Assembly (NCBI RefSeq): GCF_001653475.1 | Contig: NZ_CP011487.1 | Location: 372,001-436,000 of the forward strand | Direction: 5' to 3' | Length of the DNA: 64,000 nucleotides | Origin: Helicobacter pylori | GTDB lineage: Bacteria > Campylobacterota > Campylobacteria > Campylobacterales > Helicobacteraceae | Shown here: positions 10,620 through 23,602 of the stretch, piece by piece | Position numbering within the stretch: the first letter of the stretch is position 1 | Layout: each line of letters opens with the position of its first letter | Position numbers and translations under genes: made by a program | The notes under the pieces: model-generated | Database searches by the model: none | What the model was told of the DNA's origin: nothing | What the model saw: only the letters and a program-made list of their open reading frames with translations

Positions 10620-11870
10620 ATGCAATATAAGAAAAATAAGAAAAGATATTATTATTTAGCGTTATGGATCCTTTTTTTAAATGGTCTGTCTTTGAAAGCT
10701 TTAGAAATCGCAATCAAACCTTTTGGCTATCTGGGGCTATTGTATAATCAAGGGGTGCAAAAAAACCCTCACAGCTATGTAGGAGCTTTAGCGCGCCTTG
10801 GGGTGGATTTTTCTTATAGCAATGGGTGGTCCTTTGGCATTGGAGCGATTGGAGCTTGGAATATTTATAACAAACAGCGTTTGGCTAACCTTTACATCAG
10901 TCTAGGGAATTTTTTTGGTAGTTCTAAAAATGTTAAACCTTATTTGAGCGCTGGCGATGTTTCAGATGCGTATGTTCAATACACTAACCAGCGTTTTAAA
11001 ATAGCTTTAGGGCGTTTCAATACCGATTTTGTGGATTTTGATTGGATAGGGGGCAATATTCAAGGGGTCTCTGTGGCTTTTAAGCAAAATTCCATGCGTT
11101 ATTTTGGGATTTTTATGGATAGCATGCTTTATAATGGGCATCAAATCAATAAAGAGCAAGGGAATCGGATCGCTACTTCTCTAAACACTCTAGCGTCTTA
11201 TGACCCTGTGTCTAAACGCTTGTATGTGGGGGGGGAAGTGTTTGTTTTAGGCGCAGAATACAGGCATGAAAATCTTAAAGTGGTTCCTTTTATTTTAACG
11301 GATACCCGCTTGCCTTTGCCCACTCAAAATGTTTTAGTGCAAGTGGGGGGTAAGTTTGAGTATGACGCTTCTTTAGCTAAGGGTTTCACTTCGCGCACTC
11401 TAGTGCATGGCATGTATCAATACGGCAACACTGACGCTGCTACAAGCGCTAAAAATGCCGGCTTGTTTTTGATCGATCAAACTTTTAAATACAAAATTTT
11501 TAATTTTGGAACGGGTTTTTATATCGTTCCGGCAAGAAACAATAAGGGCTATCTATGGACTTTTAATGACAGGACTAAATTCTATGGCCGTGGGATCAAC
11601 GCGCCCGGCGTGCCAGCGATTTATTTTGCTAACTCTAGCATTTCAGGCTATGTTTTTTTAGGGCTTAAGACTAAAAGGGTGCGTTTAGATGCGATGGTGG
11701 CTTTTGGGGATTACCAAGAATATTCTTTAATGAGCAGTTTTAGGGTTTGGACTTATAGGAGTTTGTCTTTTGATATGGGTGGGGGGTATGTGTATGCTTA
11801 TAATTCTAAAGCCACGAGAAAAAGTCTTGGAAATAGTTCTTTTGTCTTTTTTGGGAAGTTTTTGTTTTAA
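10620..11870 (+). CDS. outer membrane beta-barrel protein
   Basis: A 416-residue protein with a Sec signal peptide (basic KKNKKR, then YYYLALWILFLNGLSLKA), a beta-rich body full of alternating aromatic strands, and a terminal phenylalanine (FFGKFLF) typical of Bam-inserted barrels. Segments such as KIALGRFNTDFVDFDW and YGRGINAPGVPAIY look porin-like. It is not one of the long Hop proteins; membership of a smaller Helicobacter OMP family is likely. No ribosome site is obvious before the ATG. Substrate unknown. Confidence 0.8.
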   Translation: MQYKKNKKRYYYLALWILFLNGLSLKALEIAIKPFGYLGLLYNQGVQKNPHSYVGALARLGVDFSYSNGWSFGIGAIGAWNIYNKQRLANLYISLGNFFGSSKNVKPYLSAGDVSDAYVQYTNQRFKIALGRFNTDFVDFDWIGGNIQGVSVAFKQNSMRYFGIFMDSMLYNGHQINKEQGNRIATSLNTLASYDPVSKRLYVGGEVFVLGAEYRHENLKVVPFILTDTRLPLPTQNVLVQVGGKFEYDASLAKGFTSRTLVHGMYQYGNTDAATSAKNAGLFLIDQTFKYKIFNFGTGFYIVPARNNKGYLWTFNDRTKFYGRGINAPGVPAIYFANSSISGYVFLGLKTKRVRLDAMVAFGDYQEYSLMSSFRVWTYRSLSFDMGGGYVYAYNSKATRKSLGNSSFVFFGKFLF

Positions 11871-11901
11871 AAAATACCATTTCTACAATCAATAGTGAAA
11901 G

Positions 11902-11934
11902 GCTTGTCAAAAGCAAGCGATAGTTTCTTTTTTT
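11902..11934. terminator. terminator between convergent genes
   Basis: GCTTG (11902-11906) pairs with CAAGC (11914-11918) around a seven-base loop, followed by GATAGTTTC and a run of seven T. It lies between the end of the outer membrane protein gene and the convergent exonuclease gene. The stem is short, so confidence is moderate. Confidence 0.45.
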
Positions 11935-11964
11935 AAAAAATCAACATTAAAAGAAGTTTTTGTT

Positions 11965-12741
11965 TTAAGAAATTCTTTTAAAATCAGATCTTTGGGGTTT
12001 TTTAGGGAAAAAAGTTTTTTTAAACTCAGGCTCCCATAGTTTGATCACGCCATGGTGGGTCATCTGGTGCATATTGACTAAACGCATGTTTAAAAGAGCC
12101 TTTTCTTTAGCTTCGCTGTCGCTCAAATCTTCTTTAATTTTGAACGCTTGAATGATCTGCTCCCACAGCTCATGCTCTTTAGCGTCTTCGTTTAAAAAAT
12201 CTTTATAGTTGAAACCGCCAATCCCTTTAACCCCTTTAATATTATCCCCCTTATCCCCTACAACGCACTGATAATAAGCAAAAAAATGAGCCTCTTTTTG
12301 ACTCACATTAAAAAAAGCGTTTGTTTTGAGGCTGAAATGAGAGCCACTATTAGAATACAAAATATCCTTATCCATGCTGGCTATCACATAATTTTTGGGG
12401 TCTTTCTTTTTGTAAAAAGAGATAATATCATCGGCTTCATATTCAAAACAATGTTCGCCCTGGATTCTAGCCCCTTTTTTTAGGGGGTATTTTTCCACTA
12501 AAGCGATCTTTAGGGCTTTTAAAAGAGATCTAAAATCTTCATCAAATTGGTGGCGTCTTTGTTTATAATGATCGCACAGCTGGTAGCGGAAACTCTCTCT
12601 GCCCCTAGTGATAAAAAAAAGCGTTTTGGAGCAACGGGTTTTACGCATGATGGATAAAATTTGAGTGGTAAGAAAGATTATGCCCACTTCTTGCAAGCTA
12701 TAAGCGGCGAATCTTTTAGGGAGCGTTTTATTAGAGAGCAA
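11965..12741 (-). CDS. 5'-3' exonuclease domain protein, start uncertain
   Basis: HP1022-like relative of the FEN/5' nuclease domain of DNA polymerase I. Visible family parts are FEYEADDIISFYKK and VIASMDKDILYS (metal-binding acidic residues) and YQCVVGDKGDNIKGVKGIGG (H3TH DNA-binding motif). The only in-frame start of ATG/GTG/TTG type is TTG at 12741. However, the open frame runs back to a stop at 12841 and encodes TLLLDIDCVIPNIVRRLL just before it, which resembles the missing N-terminal strand with its catalytic aspartate. The true start is probably near 12801, where an ACG stands. Confidence 0.7.
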   Translation of the reverse strand: MLSNKTLPKRFAAYSLQEVGIIFLTTQILSIMRKTRCSKTLFFITRGRESFRYQLCDHYKQRRHQFDEDFRSLLKALKIALVEKYPLKKGARIQGEHCFEYEADDIISFYKKKDPKNYVIASMDKDILYSNSGSHFSLKTNAFFNVSQKEAHFFAYYQCVVGDKGDNIKGVKGIGGFNYKDFLNEDAKEHELWEQIIQAFKIKEDLSDSEAKEKALLNMRLVNMHQMTHHGVIKLWEPEFKKTFFPKKPQRSDFKRIS

Positions 12742-13055
12742 ACGCCTAACAATATTAGGGATAACGCAATCAATGTCTAGTAAAAGGGTTTTTGAATGCG
12801 TGAATCTTGTCTTGTTAAACGCTTGTCTGATGGTTAATCCTTAAGTTGAATTTCTCTTTTTTAAAGGCTAAACTATTATAGTAAATATATAGCAAATAAT
12901 AAGTTGTTTTAATAATAATTAGCTCTATTCTCATTAAATACGCTAAATTTTGAGAGGTTATCGCTTGTTTTAGATCTTTTGATTGTAAAAACGCTTTTGG
13001 CATTTTTACATTTTATGATCAAACGCCCAATGAAAACAGAGCTTAAGGATTTTTT

Positions 13056-13952
13056 TTATTTGCGCGGTAAGTTATACTTCCGGCGTTTTTCCCAAAGACT
13101 TTTGCGGCTAATGCCAAGCTTGTTAGCCAATTCTGTATCGGTGCAAGTAGAAGAAAAATGCCTAATCGCTTCTCTTTCATATTCTTGAATGGAAAGGAAA
13201 GTCGTGTGGTTGTTAAACAAAGATAGGGGTTTATTGCCGCATTCAATGCTCACAATTTTAGGAAATTCTAGGGGTTCTTTATGGGTATAGGACAAAACAA
13301 TAGGGCATGAACGGGCCAATTCTAGTAATTTCAATTGCTCATCTTTTTTAAGCTCTTCTAAATGCATGATGTAAAAAGGGCGTTCTAGTTTGTCTTTATT
13401 CTTGTATAGTTCTTTCCAAGTGGTATCCTTTAAAGAGAAAAAAGAAAAATCCATTTGCCTTTCTTTAGCGTATTGCAATAAATAAGCGTTCGCAAGATCT
13501 TGAGAGGGCGTGTGGATGATAAAGGGCGGTCGGTAAGAAAAATCTTTAGGCAAGGGCAATTCCGCATGGATAAAGTCTAAGTAATTTTCATAAAATCCCA
13601 AGCGAGCGGTCATTTCTTGGTAGGCTTTGTGGTATTGGATCTTACGCAACAATTCATCCATTTTAAAAGGTTTTAGAATATAATCTCTCGCTCCCGCTTG
13701 AATGGGTTTATTCACGCCATCTTCATTGACATGCGAAGCCATCATGATAATGATTTGCTTGGAATTATAACGCACAAAATGTTCGCAACGCCCTTGAGTG
13801 CAAACTTTAGAAGAAACTAAAATCACATCATAAGGCTCTTTATTTTCTTCTGAAATGCTAGAGATGATCTCGCAAAAATGCCCTAAATCATGCAAATTAT
13901 GCGAAATGCTCCTAGCTAGCGCTAAATCGTCTTCAATGATTAAGATTTTCAT
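13056..13952 (-). CDS. orphan atypical response regulator HP1021
   Basis: Essential-type orphan regulator of H. pylori, known to bind oriC and to respond to redox state. The receiver domain is at residues 1-115 (ILIIEDDLALARS, YILKPF with the conserved Lys). The phosphoacceptor position in YDVILVSSKV is Ser47 rather than Asp, so classic phosphorylation is impossible there. A Fis/NtrC-like HTH ends the protein (TELANKLGISRKSLWEKRR). The start is ATG at 13952 with AAGGAAGA upstream; a TTG at 13955 directly precedes it. Confidence 0.92.
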   Translation of the reverse strand: MKILIIEDDLALARSISHNLHDLGHFCEIISSISEENKEPYDVILVSSKVCTQGRCEHFVRYNSKQIIIMMASHVNEDGVNKPIQAGARDYILKPFKMDELLRKIQYHKAYQEMTARLGFYENYLDFIHAELPLPKDFSYRPPFIIHTPSQDLANAYLLQYAKERQMDFSFFSLKDTTWKELYKNKDKLERPFYIMHLEELKKDEQLKLLELARSCPIVLSYTHKEPLEFPKIVSIECGNKPLSLFNNHTTFLSIQEYEREAIRHFSSTCTDTELANKLGISRKSLWEKRRKYNLPRK

Positions 13953-13968
13953 CAATTCTTCCTTACCT

Positions 13969-15207
<1,239 letters not shown>

Positions 15208-15210
15208 CTA

Positions 15211-16641
15211 TCATTTCACCAAAATGATCCTATAACCTTGATTCAAATCTAAAACTAAGAATCGTTTGGGTTTGCCTTTATACTTTTCTAAAGCATGGTT
15301 AAAATCCGCAACGCTTTTAACTTCAATCTCTTCAATTTTTGTGATAATGTTACCTTGCCTAAATCCGGCTTGCTCTGCTGGGGAATTTTCATTCACTTGA
15401 GAGACTAAAACCCCTTGAACATCATCGCTCAAACGCATAGACCTTTTGGTTTTTTGAGTTAAATCTTCTACTTGAAGCCCGTTCAATTGTCCTTGCGTGC
15501 CGTTTTGAGCCGAAATGGTTTCTTTTTTGTTAGGGTTTTTCCTTTCAGCAAGAGTGAGGGTGAAGGTGCGTTCTTTTTTATCTCTAATGACTTTTAAGGT
15601 TACTCTTTGATTGGGTAGCATAGAGCCGATCAGATTTCTCAATTCGTTCGTGTTTTTAACCTTTTTCCCATTGACTTCAGTGATCAAATCCCACACCAAA
15701 ATCCCTGCTTTTTTAGCCGGAGAGTCTTTTTCTATGCTAATAACCACCGCCCCTTCTTTATTGTCATAAGAATTTTGCAAATCGCCGCTCAAATCTTGCA
15801 AGCCCACGCCCAAGTAACCTCTCTCAATCTTACCGGTTTTGATGAGTTGGGTTACAATATCTTTAACCATGTTAGAAGGGATGGCAAAGCCAATGCCGTG
15901 GTTGCCTCCGGTTTTAGAGATAATAGCGGTATTGATCCCCACTAACCCTCCACGGCTATCAATCAAAGCGCCGCCGGAATTTCCAGGATTAATAGAAGCG
16001 TCTGTTTGAATGAAATTTTCATAGCTGTTGATCCCAATCCCGCTTTTATTGAGCGCTGAAACAATGCCTTGAGTAACGCTTTCACCCACGCCAAAAGGGT
16101 TACCAATCGCAAAAACCAAATCGCCTACTAAAATATCATTAGAATCAGAGAATTTGATCGTGGGCAGATTGTCTTTAGTGATGCGAATCACCGCTAAATC
16201 GCTCTCAGAATCCGTGCCTACTAAAGTGGCGGAATATTCTTTATTGCTCCCTGGAATGGTAACTTTAATCTTATCCGCGCCATCAATCACATGGTTATTA
16301 GTTACAATATATCCATCTTTAGAAATGATTACGCCGCTGCCTAAAGCCCTTTCCATTCTTTCTTTAGGGATCATGCCACCCAAATCCCCAAAAAATTGTT
16401 GGAAAAAGGGGTCATTAAACACACCGCCACCTATAAAGTTATTTTTAATCTTCTTTTCAGTAGAGATATTCACCACCGCCTTAATCGAATCCTTAATAGA
16501 ATCGTGGTAAGAATAGATCGTATCGTCTTTAGAGGGGACACTCACTCGCTCTTTAACTTTGGGCATGTTTTGGATTTGGATATTGCCCGCATTCAAGCTT
16601 AACGCTAAAGCCAAAGAGATAAAAAAAGTTTTTTTCATCAT
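15211..16641 (-). CDS. htrA: periplasmic/secreted serine protease HtrA
   Basis: Stress protease and chaperone; in H. pylori it is also secreted and cleaves E-cadherin. Signal peptide KKTFFISLALALSLNA at residues 3-18. The trypsin-like domain carries His117 (VTNNHVIDG), Asp148 (SESDLAVIRI) and Ser222 (INPGNSGGALID). Two PDZ domains follow from about 270 and 380. 476 aa. The start is ATG-ATG after AAGGAAGTAACC. The next gene on the strand (ispDF) follows within 25 bases. Confidence 0.95.
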   Translation of the reverse strand: MMKKTFFISLALALSLNAGNIQIQNMPKVKERVSVPSKDDTIYSYHDSIKDSIKAVVNISTEKKIKNNFIGGGVFNDPFFQQFFGDLGGMIPKERMERALGSGVIISKDGYIVTNNHVIDGADKIKVTIPGSNKEYSATLVGTDSESDLAVIRITKDNLPTIKFSDSNDILVGDLVFAIGNPFGVGESVTQGIVSALNKSGIGINSYENFIQTDASINPGNSGGALIDSRGGLVGINTAIISKTGGNHGIGFAIPSNMVKDIVTQLIKTGKIERGYLGVGLQDLSGDLQNSYDNKEGAVVISIEKDSPAKKAGILVWDLITEVNGKKVKNTNELRNLIGSMLPNQRVTLKVIRDKKERTFTLTLAERKNPNKKETISAQNGTQGQLNGLQVEDLTQKTKRSMRLSDDVQGVLVSQVNENSPAEQAGFRQGNIITKIEEIEVKSVADFNHALEKYKGKPKRFLVLDLNQGYRIILVK

Positions 16642-16685
16642 GGTTACTTCCTTAAAATTTGCTAAACTTCAAAATTAAAAAAAGA

Positions 16686-18128
16686 TTATATCAAATCTTT
16701 TTTGTTATTTTCATTAGCTTTTTGTGTAAAATAGTATCCAATGTAACACACAATGGCAAAAACAATCGTTAAAATCATCCCAATGCGTTGATCCTTATCC
16801 ATAGCCGAACCAATCACGCCGATGATACACCCAGTGATCCCTATGAGTTGCAAAAAGGGTAGAAAGGGGGCTTTATAAGGCAAATCCTCTAAAGAATGCC
16901 CGGCTTTTAAGTATTGTTTGCGGAAAGAATATTGCGAAACAGACACGCTAACCCACACAATAATCACCGTGAAACTGATCACATTAATCAAAGCTTCCAC
17001 GACATTTTCTTTGGCATAAATTTGGACTAAAAGCCCTATGAGGGAAAAAGAAAGGGAAAAAAACATCGCATAAGTGGGCATGCCTTGTCGGTTGAGTTTG
17101 GAAAAAACCTTAAAAAACATCTTTTGTTGGGACAGCCCATAAATCATGCGACTCGCTCCATAAAGCCCTGAATTAGCGGTAGAAAACATCGCCGTAATGA
17201 TAACAGCGTTCATTATATCAGCCACATAAGGGATACCCATGCCAATAAAGGGCAAGTTGATGCGTTCTAAAACGCTCACAAAAGGGCTTTGCGTGATAGA
17301 AGAATCGCTCATGGGTAAAAAAACGGAAATGACAAACACAGAGCCTAAAAAGAAAAAGACGATCCGCCACAAAGTCGCTTTAATCGCTTTGGGCATCACT
17401 TCGCTAGCGTTTTTAGTCTCTCCCACAGCCACCCCAATCACCTCTGTGCCCGTGAAAGCAAAAATGACAGCGAGCATCGCGCTAAAAACCGCTGCGCTCC
17501 CGTTAGGGAAAAACCCCTTATCGCCAAAATAGAAGTTATCAAAAATAGAACTAAACCCATGCAAATAGATTTGATAAATAATCCCAATCGTGCCAATGCC
17601 TATAAAAGCGATCACCGCTAAAACTTTAATCAGGCTAAAGAAAAACTCGCCCTCGGCAAAAATTTTAACCGAAAAAAAGTTCAGTAAAAAAACTAACGCA
17701 ATGCATAAAATAACCCAATAATGGATAGGAATACTAGCAAACCAGCGTTGCATGAGCATGCCTATAGCGATGTATTCTAACGCAACCGTGATCACCCAGC
17801 CAAGCCAATACATCCAAAAAACCATATAGCCCGTGCCAGGACCTATGAATTTAGCCGCATAATCCCCAAAACTGCCTGTAGTGGGATAAACGCTAGCCAA
17901 TTCGCCTAAAGAGAGCATGATGCAATAAACCACAAGCCCTCCAAAACAATAAGCGATCAAGGTCCCTAAAGGGCCAGCGCTCGCAATATTACCCCCAGTG
18001 CCTACAAAAAGCCCTGTGCCAATCGCTCCCCCAAATGCAATCATTAAGAGATGGCGCATTTTCATGTCTCTTTTAAGCTCGCCTTGTTTTTGCGTGATAT
18101 TTTGATGCGTTATCTTTTGATTGTTCAT
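16686..18128 (-). CDS. amino acid permease, APC family
   Basis: HP1017-like inner membrane permease (annotated in places as RocE or a lysine permease) with about 12 hydrophobic helices. The family start is visible: MKMRHLLMIAFGGAIGTGLFVGTG (split as MKMRHLLMIAFG and GAIGTGLFVGTG), with the GAIGTGLF helix-breaking loop that binds the amino acid. GTEVIGVAVGETKNASEVMPKA is the conserved TM6-7 loop. 480 aa is normal. Basic amino acid specificity is suggested by closest family likeness, not shown. It has a strong AAGGAGGTG ribosome site and an extended -10 promoter. Confidence 0.88.
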   Translation of the reverse strand: MNNQKITHQNITQKQGELKRDMKMRHLLMIAFGGAIGTGLFVGTGGNIASAGPLGTLIAYCFGGLVVYCIMLSLGELASVYPTTGSFGDYAAKFIGPGTGYMVFWMYWLGWVITVALEYIAIGMLMQRWFASIPIHYWVILCIALVFLLNFFSVKIFAEGEFFFSLIKVLAVIAFIGIGTIGIIYQIYLHGFSSIFDNFYFGDKGFFPNGSAAVFSAMLAVIFAFTGTEVIGVAVGETKNASEVMPKAIKATLWRIVFFFLGSVFVISVFLPMSDSSITQSPFVSVLERINLPFIGMGIPYVADIMNAVIITAMFSTANSGLYGASRMIYGLSQQKMFFKVFSKLNRQGMPTYAMFFSLSFSLIGLLVQIYAKENVVEALINVISFTVIIVWVSVSVSQYSFRKQYLKAGHSLEDLPYKAPFLPFLQLIGITGCIIGVIGSAMDKDQRIGMILTIVFAIVCYIGYYFTQKANENNKKDLI

Positions 18129-18165
18129 GCGACACCTCCTTAGATTGAAAATAAAAATAGCTTGA

Positions 18166-18174
18166 ATTATAACA
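18166..18174 (-). promoter_or_regulatory. extended -10 promoter of the permease gene
   Basis: On the minus strand the sequence reads TGTTATAAT, a perfect extended -10, about 38 bases before the ATG. It is followed by the strong ribosome site AAGGAGGTGTCGC. H. pylori sigma-80 promoters depend on the -10 and an AT-rich upstream region rather than a -35 box, and the upstream DNA here is indeed poly-A/T. Confidence 0.6.
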
Positions 18175-18323
18175 AAAATAAAATAAAATGATTTTTTTTA
18201 ATTGAATATTGAAAATAGAATTTAAAAAAACGAAAGAATGTTAAGGCTAATGTTTATCAATATTTGATGAGAACGGAGTTTTAAGGTATTTTTTAAAGAA
18301 AGCTAAAAACTTATCTTAAAACA

Positions 18324-18863
18324 TTAAGATTTATAATATTTAATAGTGTAATCTATCCCCGAATAAAGGGTTAAAAAAACCGCTATAGCCACAAGCGCAT
18401 AAGAGTAAGTTAAATCAGCCAATAAAGCGCCAATCGCCACGACTTGAGAAACGGTTTTATACTTGCCTAGCGCATTGACAGGAATATCCTTTTTTTCATT
18501 AGCGGCTAAGACTCTAAGCCCTGAAATGAAAAATTCACGCCCTAAAATCACAAACGGGATCCACGCATTCACGCGATCCAAATGGACTAACCCTAAAAAC
18601 GCGCTCAAAATAAGGATTTTATCCGCTAAAGGATCAAAGATTTCCCCAAAGCGCGATTTGGCTTTATAGCTTCTAGCGATGTATCCGTCCAATAAATCCG
18701 TGAGCGCGGCAAACAAAAAAACCAATGAAGAGATCATGTTGATGTGAAAGGGGGTTAAAAAACTAAAATAAGTGCGCGTGTTTAACAATAAAAATAATAA
18801 AAATAAGGATAAGACAATGCGTAGAATCGTTAAAAAATTAGGCAGGAGTTTTAAAACTTTCAT
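18324..18863 (-). CDS. pgsA: CDP-diacylglycerol-glycerol-3-phosphate phosphatidyltransferase
   Basis: Inner membrane enzyme making phosphatidylglycerol phosphate. The CDP-alcohol phosphotransferase motif DG-x2-AR-x8-G-x3-D-x3-D is present as DLLDGYIARSYKAKSRFGEIFDPLADK (the pieces DGYIAR and GEIFDPLAD). Four or five hydrophobic helices surround it. The ATG at 18863 overlaps the preceding gene's TGA by four bases; longer reading to 18926 would read through that gene and is unlikely. 179 aa fits the family. Confidence 0.93.
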   Translation of the reverse strand: MKVLKLLPNFLTILRIVLSLFLLFLLLNTRTYFSFLTPFHINMISSLVFLFAALTDLLDGYIARSYKAKSRFGEIFDPLADKILILSAFLGLVHLDRVNAWIPFVILGREFFISGLRVLAANEKKDIPVNALGKYKTVSQVVAIGALLADLTYSYALVAIAVFLTLYSGIDYTIKYYKS

Positions 18864-19468
18864 GCTTTCAAAAAGACTTGTGAAAAATTCAAAAACGCAC
18901 GCCCTAAAAAGCCAAGCGCCACACACATTAAAACCACAGCGATCGTTAAAAAAAGGACAACTAACGCTTGCGCTAAAACCCCTAAAAGAGCCAGCATGAA
19001 ACTAAAAAGCAGTAACCTAAACCCGCTTAAAAAAAATCTTTCTTGCGTGTAAAGGCTCAATTCTCTATAGAGTTTGTGCAAATAAAAAATAGAAACGCCA
19101 TTACCGATTAACGAAAGAGCGTTGCTAGCGTTAGGGATAAGATAGCTTAAAAGGGCGCATAAAATCACCGCCAAAAAACTAAAAGCAAAATTTTCAAAAA
19201 AACTCAGATGGCGTGTGATTTTAGAAAGCCTGTAAAAACCAATTGCTCCGGCAATAAACCCGAGCGCACATAAAAAAAGAGACAATAAAACGATATAAGC
19301 CAGTTGGTTGCTAAAGAGGTTAGAAATTTGAAACGATTTTACCCCACTTGAAACAAGAAAAAGCACCAACAAGATAGCCCCACACAAAGGGGCGAAAAAA
19401 TAGCACAACAAGCATTTTTTAATGAATTGCAACTCTTTGTTTTGGTGGATATGGATAATGTTTTGCAA
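18860..19468 (-). CDS. polytopic membrane protein, function unknown
   Basis: HP1015-like protein of 202 aa with about five or six hydrophobic helices (for example CLLCYFFAPLCGAILLVLFL, YIVLLSLFLCALGFIAGAIG and FAFSFLAVILCALLSYLI). No catalytic motif is recognised. It ends with an ATGA overlap into pgsA, implying cotranscription and perhaps a membrane or lipid-related role; that is inference only. It follows the FabL-like gene with a short gap of nine bases. Confidence 0.75.
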   Translation of the reverse strand: MQNIIHIHQNKELQFIKKCLLCYFFAPLCGAILLVLFLVSSGVKSFQISNLFSNQLAYIVLLSLFLCALGFIAGAIGFYRLSKITRHLSFFENFAFSFLAVILCALLSYLIPNASNALSLIGNGVSIFYLHKLYRELSLYTQERFFLSGFRLLLFSFMLALLGVLAQALVVLFLTIAVVLMCVALGFLGRAFLNFSQVFLKA

Positions 19469-19477
19469 GAAATATCT

Positions 19478-20266
19478 TTATTTAAAAGTGGTCCCACCAT
19501 CTACAACGATCGTTTGCCCTGTAAGCCAACCGCTTTGGGTTTCATCGCATAAAAAATAAGCCGCTCCGGCTAGATCGTTAGGATTGCCCATGCGTTTTAG
19601 GGGCGATTGCTCTTCTACTTTTTCTTTAATCTCCACATAATCAGGGAAGGCTTTCAAAGCATCCGTATCAATAGGCCCACCACTAACCGCATTCACTCTA
19701 ATGTTAAACTCGCCTAAATCAACAGCAGCGTATTTGACCATGGTTTCTACGGCGTTTTTAGAATTGCCATGCCCAGCGTAATTAGGCATATAGACCAAAT
19801 TCCCGGTAGAGCTTAAGCTTACGATCGCCCCACCGCCTATTTTTTGCATGCGTTTTGCCGCTTCTTGAGCCCCCACTACAAACGCTAACACAGTGGCTGT
19901 GTAAATATTGTTCAACCCCTTAGGCTTTAATCGCATAAACGGTGCGAATCCGCCCACGACAGAACGCCCGTAAATAATAGCGTTAGAAATAAAAAAATCC
20001 ACTCTGTCAAAATCAGCGTCAATTTGCTTAAAAAGCTCCGTGTATTGCTCAGGCTCTAAAACATTAAGGGAGTAGGCTTTGGCTTTAATGGAATATTTTT
20101 GCTCCACATCTTCTATGATTTTGTTGGCTTCTTCAACATTTTTATTGTAAGTGAAAGCGATATTCACACCACTTTGAGCGAAGCGATACAATATCGCCTT
20201 GCCAATCCCTCTAGTCGCGCCGCTGATCACTAGGGTTTTATTTTTCATGTGATTGGAATTGTTCAT
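19478..20266 (-). CDS. fabL: FabL-type enoyl-ACP reductase (SDR)
   Basis: SDR-fold NAD(P)H enzyme often annotated as 7-alpha-hydroxysteroid dehydrogenase (HP1014). The dinucleotide motif [11 protein letters not shown] is at residues 14-24. The catalytic pair is Tyr163 and Lys170, a YX6K spacing (YAGHGNSK) that marks enoyl-ACP reductases, not the YX3K of ordinary SDR dehydrogenases. [18 protein letters not shown] and [10 protein letters not shown] closely resemble Bacillus FabL. It would reduce trans-2-enoyl-ACP in fatty acid synthesis, next to FabI elsewhere in the genome. It overlaps dapA by ATGA. The exact substrate is inferred. Confidence 0.78.
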   Translation of the reverse strand: MNNSNHMKNKTLVISGATRGIGKAILYRFAQSGVNIAFTYNKNVEEANKIIEDVEQKYSIKAKAYSLNVLEPEQYTELFKQIDADFDRVDFFISNAIIYGRSVVGGFAPFMRLKPKGLNNIYTATVLAFVVGAQEAAKRMQKIGGGAIVSLSSTGNLVYMPNYAGHGNSKNAVETMVKYAAVDLGEFNIRVNAVSGGPIDTDALKAFPDYVEIKEKVEEQSPLKRMGNPNDLAGAAYFLCDETQSGWLTGQTIVVDGGTTFK

Positions 20267-21165
20267 GCAATTACCTCATATTGTTGTAAAGTTTTTTCTA
20301 AAAGTTGAATCGTTTCCTTGCTTGGGGCCACTAAAGGCAGTCTGTAGCTTGGGTTTTCAATCAAGCCGGCTAAATGCATAGCCATTTTAATAGGGATAGG
20401 ATTTGTTTCTACAAAAAGGGCTTGGTGCAAATGAAAAAGCTTATTCTGGATTTCTAGGGCTTGTTGGTATTCAAGTTTGAGCGCGCAATTGACCATTTGT
20501 GAAATCAGATTAGGCATTAAATTACCGGTCACTGAAATCACGCCGCACCCCCCTGAAAACATGATAGAGTGGTTGAGTGAATCTTCCCCACTAAAAATTT
20601 TAAAATCTTTTTCATAATAATGCAATTCTGTTACTCTTTTCAAAGAGCCAGACGCTTCTTTAATGGCTTTAATGTTAGGGACTTCTCTAAAGAGTTTGAG
20701 AGCGGTTGGAACTTCAATAGACACGCCTGTTCGGCTTGGCACATCATAAAGCATGACAGGGATTTCCACCGATTGAGCGATAGCTTTATAATGTTCAAAC
20801 AAGCCTTGTTGGGTGGGGCGGTTATAATAGGGGCTTACGCATAAAATCGCATCCGCACCGATTTTTTGAGCGAACTTTGCCAAAGAAAGGGACTCGCTCG
20901 TGGCGTTACTGCCCACGCCGGCTAACACTTTCATGCTTGAATTTGAGGGCGTTTTAGTGTTTTTGCAAGTCTCTACGGCGATTTCAATGCAACGCATATG
21001 CTCTTTATGGGTGAGCGTGGCGGATTCTCCTGTCGTGCCAACAGGAACGCATGCATCCATGCCCTGAAAAATTTGGCGCTTGATCAAGGTTTCATAAACG
21101 GCCTCATCAACGCTCAAATCTTTTTTAAAAGGCGTAATTAACGCACTAGATGAATGAAATTGCAT
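20263..21165 (-). CDS. dapA: 4-hydroxy-tetrahydrodipicolinate synthase
   Basis: Class I aldolase-like TIM barrel that condenses pyruvate with aspartate semialdehyde in lysine and peptidoglycan precursor synthesis. Diagnostic parts are [18 protein letters not shown] (pyruvate-binding GTTGE), YNRPTQQG with the catalytic tyrosine, and [12 protein letters not shown] with the Schiff-base lysine. 300 aa is normal. Its end overlaps the FabL-like gene, and it sits between that gene and an M16 peptidase on the minus strand. Confidence 0.95.
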   Translation of the reverse strand: MQFHSSSALITPFKKDLSVDEAVYETLIKRQIFQGMDACVPVGTTGESATLTHKEHMRCIEIAVETCKNTKTPSNSSMKVLAGVGSNATSESLSLAKFAQKIGADAILCVSPYYNRPTQQGLFEHYKAIAQSVEIPVMLYDVPSRTGVSIEVPTALKLFREVPNIKAIKEASGSLKRVTELHYYEKDFKIFSGEDSLNHSIMFSGGCGVISVTGNLMPNLISQMVNCALKLEYQQALEIQNKLFHLHQALFVETNPIPIKMAMHLAGLIENPSYRLPLVAPSKETIQLLEKTLQQYEVIA

Positions 21166-21179
21166 GTTGTAAGGCTCTT

Positions 21180-23566
<2,387 letters not shown>

Positions 23567-23602
23567 TTAAATCCTTATCTTTTATGATTTGAACGATAAC
23601 CC

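Noticed and set aside
10507..10713. A minus-strand 68-codon frame upstream of cbpA
   Set aside because: Overlaps the cbpA promoter and the signal peptide of the divergent outer membrane gene; no domain.
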